Below are positions 46,552 to 47,631 of a DNA stretch of 47,631 bases, piece by piece. Numbering within the stretch: the first letter of the stretch is position 1; each line of letters opens with the position of its first letter. The translations under genes were made by a program, and so were the position numbers. Below the pieces are notes generated by a model, which saw only the letters and a list, made by a program, of their open reading frames with translations, did not search any database and was not told where the DNA came from. This DNA is from Bacteroidales bacterium (GTDB taxonomy: Bacteria; Bacteroidota; Bacteroidia; Bacteroidales; Paludibacteraceae): the NCBI GenBank assembly GCA_015061115.1, contig SUXE01000023.1, positions 1-47,631 on the forward strand, read 5' to 3'.

Positions 46552-46559
46552 CAAATATA
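46552..46559 (-). promoter_or_regulatory. -7 box (TATATTTG) for lipoprotein copies 2 and 1
   Basis: It matches TAnnTTTG on the minus strand, 41 bases before ATG 46510. Confidence 0.5.
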
Positions 46560-46630
46560 AAATTAAATTTAAATATTGTGTTCTTTAGAGAAACATAATT
46601 TTATCATTCTCTTATTGGGTGAATGATTTT

Positions 46631-46852
46631 GAGGATTGTTAAGGGCGGAACTCCCTAACTCCCTCTCTTTTTGCGAGCCCAAAGGGCGAGCGAGAAAAAT
46701 TTATTCCATATGATGATTGATTTCTCTCTCTTTCTTATAAAAAGAAGATTTTCTCTTAAGACTCCGAGCTTTTTTGCCTATTCTATCTATATGTGCTCGC
46801 CTACGGCTCGCACGTGAGAAGGGATAAGGACGTTCCGTCCTTAACGATCCTC
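46631..46852. repeat. Composite repeat E1-E2, MITE-like
   Basis: E1 (46631-46692) is inverted and starts GAGGATTGTTAAGGGCGGAAC. E2 (about 46732-46852) is a plus copy ending GTTCCGTCCTTAACGATCCTC. The ends form 21-base terminal inverted repeats with two mismatches. The 222-base block matches block D at 38.9-39.1 kb in order and in the middle segment. Confidence 0.8.
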
Positions 46853-46870
46853 ATTTATGACACTCCAGCT

Positions 46871-47008
46871 TCTCTCATAAAAAGACGTAGTCTTTCTATG
46901 TGAACTTGTATCTCTGTGGTTTTATTAAATTTATGTGCTCGTCTACGGCTCGCACGTGAGGAATGGTTAGAACCAATATTTATCAAGCATGGGTCCTTAA
47001 CAATCCTC
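46871..47008 (+). repeat. Interspersed structured repeat, copy E3
   Basis: A direct copy after E2 with a period of about 139 bases. It carries the hairpin AAGAC-gta-GTCTT, compensated relative to AAGGC-ata-GCCTT of copy C2, the GCTCGTCTACGGCTCGCAC block, and the long-loop form of the 3' hairpin. It ends TTAACAATCCTC. With E1-E2 it fills the gap 46511-47025. Confidence 0.85.
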
Positions 47009-47025
47009 ATTTATCTATACTGATT

Positions 47026-47574
47026 TTAGTACCAATTGGATGACCTTATAACACCATCATCATCAATTAGATAAGAGGTGTTGGCAGAAAATATAAAATA
47101 AGGATATTCCGATTTTTCTCCAAATTGAATATATTTTATTAGTTTTACAGTGTGGTAAGCACTTACGAAATACCAGACAGAATCTTTTACTGTACAGTTA
47201 TAAATTAGATCTTTGATGTTTGCTCCTTCATGAACTTTATGCCAATCTATCAGGAAATTTCCATATTCAGAAAGCTTTTCTGATTGTTCAAACATACACT
47301 GTTTGATTGTGTCTTTGTATGCTGGATCAAACTTAAAATAGTCATGATTGTAATTAGTTCCATAAGTGAAGATCACTTTAACTGGCAATGAGATACTATC
47401 GTCAAACAATGAGTAGGCGATGTCTGTTATTATTGTATCTTCCTGTATTTCTTGATTTTCTATTTTTGTGGTTATTTCATCATCAAAAGAGTAGTAGCCA
47501 CTATCGCATGAAACGATACAAACGCATAAAACAACTGTGGCACAGATGCCGATTACATTAAAAATCTTTTTCAT
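47026..47574 (-). CDS. Predicted lipoprotein, array copy 3
   Basis: The 182-residue product starts at ATG 47574 with the same MKKIFNVIGICA and a lipobox ending CIVSC (Cys23), then an acidic region (FDDE). The body is more diverged than copies 1 and 2 but keeps the layout, including KLSEYGNFLI. The start codon and the sequence upstream of it repeat the start region of copy 1 almost perfectly. Function unknown. Confidence 0.72.
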   Translation of the reverse strand: MKKIFNVIGICATVVLCVCIVSCDSGYYSFDDEITTKIENQEIQEDTIITDIAYSLFDDSISLPVKVIFTYGTNYNHDYFKFDPAYKDTIKQCMFEQSEKLSEYGNFLIDWHKVHEGANIKDLIYNCTVKDSVWYFVSAYHTVKLIKYIQFGEKSEYPYFIFSANTSYLIDDDGVIRSSNWY

Positions 47575-47593
47575 ATAGATTCCTTTTGGTTGA

Positions 47594-47631
47594 TCAATCA
47601 GAAACAACAATTGGATGGATTGATGGTGGCA
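47594..47631 (-). CDS. C-terminal fragment of a further lipoprotein copy (partial at window edge)
   Basis: This segment is identical to 45938-45975, which encodes the last residues and stop codon of copy 2 (PPSIHPIVVSD). The most likely reading is a fourth array member whose body lies beyond the window. Only 12 codons are visible. Confidence 0.5.
   Translation of the reverse strand, partial: PPSIHPIVVSD

Overview
The window looks like a chromosomal segment of a Bacteroidales bacterium (phylum Bacteroidota) of moderate GC. Four things point there. Many genes are preceded by the Bacteroidota -7 promoter box TAnnTTTG and there is no consistent Shine-Dalgarno sequence. Three secreted proteins end in type IX secretion (T9SS) sorting domains of type A or type B. 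DUF4153, DUF1343/NamZ and GHL10 proteins are present. The housekeeping genes purA, murB, rplU-rpmA, ftsY-rimO and uvrA and the RNase P RNA mark it as core chromosome. I see no transposase, integrase, phage gene, tRNA, rRNA or CRISPR array. I do not assign a genus.

Layout. 1-6.7 kb: a 28-bp tandem repeat, a secreted GHL10 glycosidase (-), then a rightward operon of NamZ-type muramidase, LtaS-like phosphoglycerol transferase, polyprenyl-phosphate glycosyltransferase and a lipoprotein, closed by a strong terminator. 6.7-9.2 kb: a leftward pair, NAD-dependent epimerase-like protein then a sugar-proton symporter. 9.4-17.6 kb: a tightly packed leftward operon of ketosynthase, acyl carrier protein, three hotdog-fold proteins, an MMPL exporter with an extra C-terminal methyltransferase-like domain, and a carotenoid-desaturase-like FAD enzyme. 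A tetR gene lies directly upstream with twin operator-like palindromes, and a related palindrome sits over the presumed -33 region of the operon. This looks like an unassigned, aryl-polyene-like or modified-fatty-acid pathway and is the most interesting part of the window. 17.7-24.3 kb: a GT2 glycosyltransferase, uvrA, an OmpA-family protein with a cytoplasmic N-terminal domain, and a YihY/BrkB membrane protein. 24.3-24.7 kb: rnpB on the minus strand.

24.9-33.1 kb: two large T9SS cargo proteins, a polysaccharide-lyase-like protein and a 1858-residue multidomain protein with a type B sorting domain. 33.2-41.0 kb: a DUF695-like protein, purA, a pair of paralogous small membrane proteins, a CE6/SASA-type esterase with a CBM6 and a T9SS tail, and a DUF4153 membrane protein interrupted by a frameshift at a seven-base homopolymer. 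41.0-45.3 kb: murB, rpmA-rplU behind a hairpin leader, and divergent ftsY-rimO. 45.3-47.6 kb: an array of at least three paralogous lipoproteins with almost identical signal peptides, continuing past the window edge.

A family of about 120-140-bp structured repeats occurs in intergenic gaps at 9.3, 33.9, 36.5, 38.9-39.1 and 46.6-47.0 kb. Its hairpins show compensatory base changes between copies, and at two loci it forms head-to-head composites bounded by terminal inverted repeats, like a MITE.

Functionally the region is dominated by envelope biology: peptidoglycan synthesis and turnover, envelope glycan decoration, lipid or polyene synthesis with export, and secretion of polysaccharide-acting proteins.
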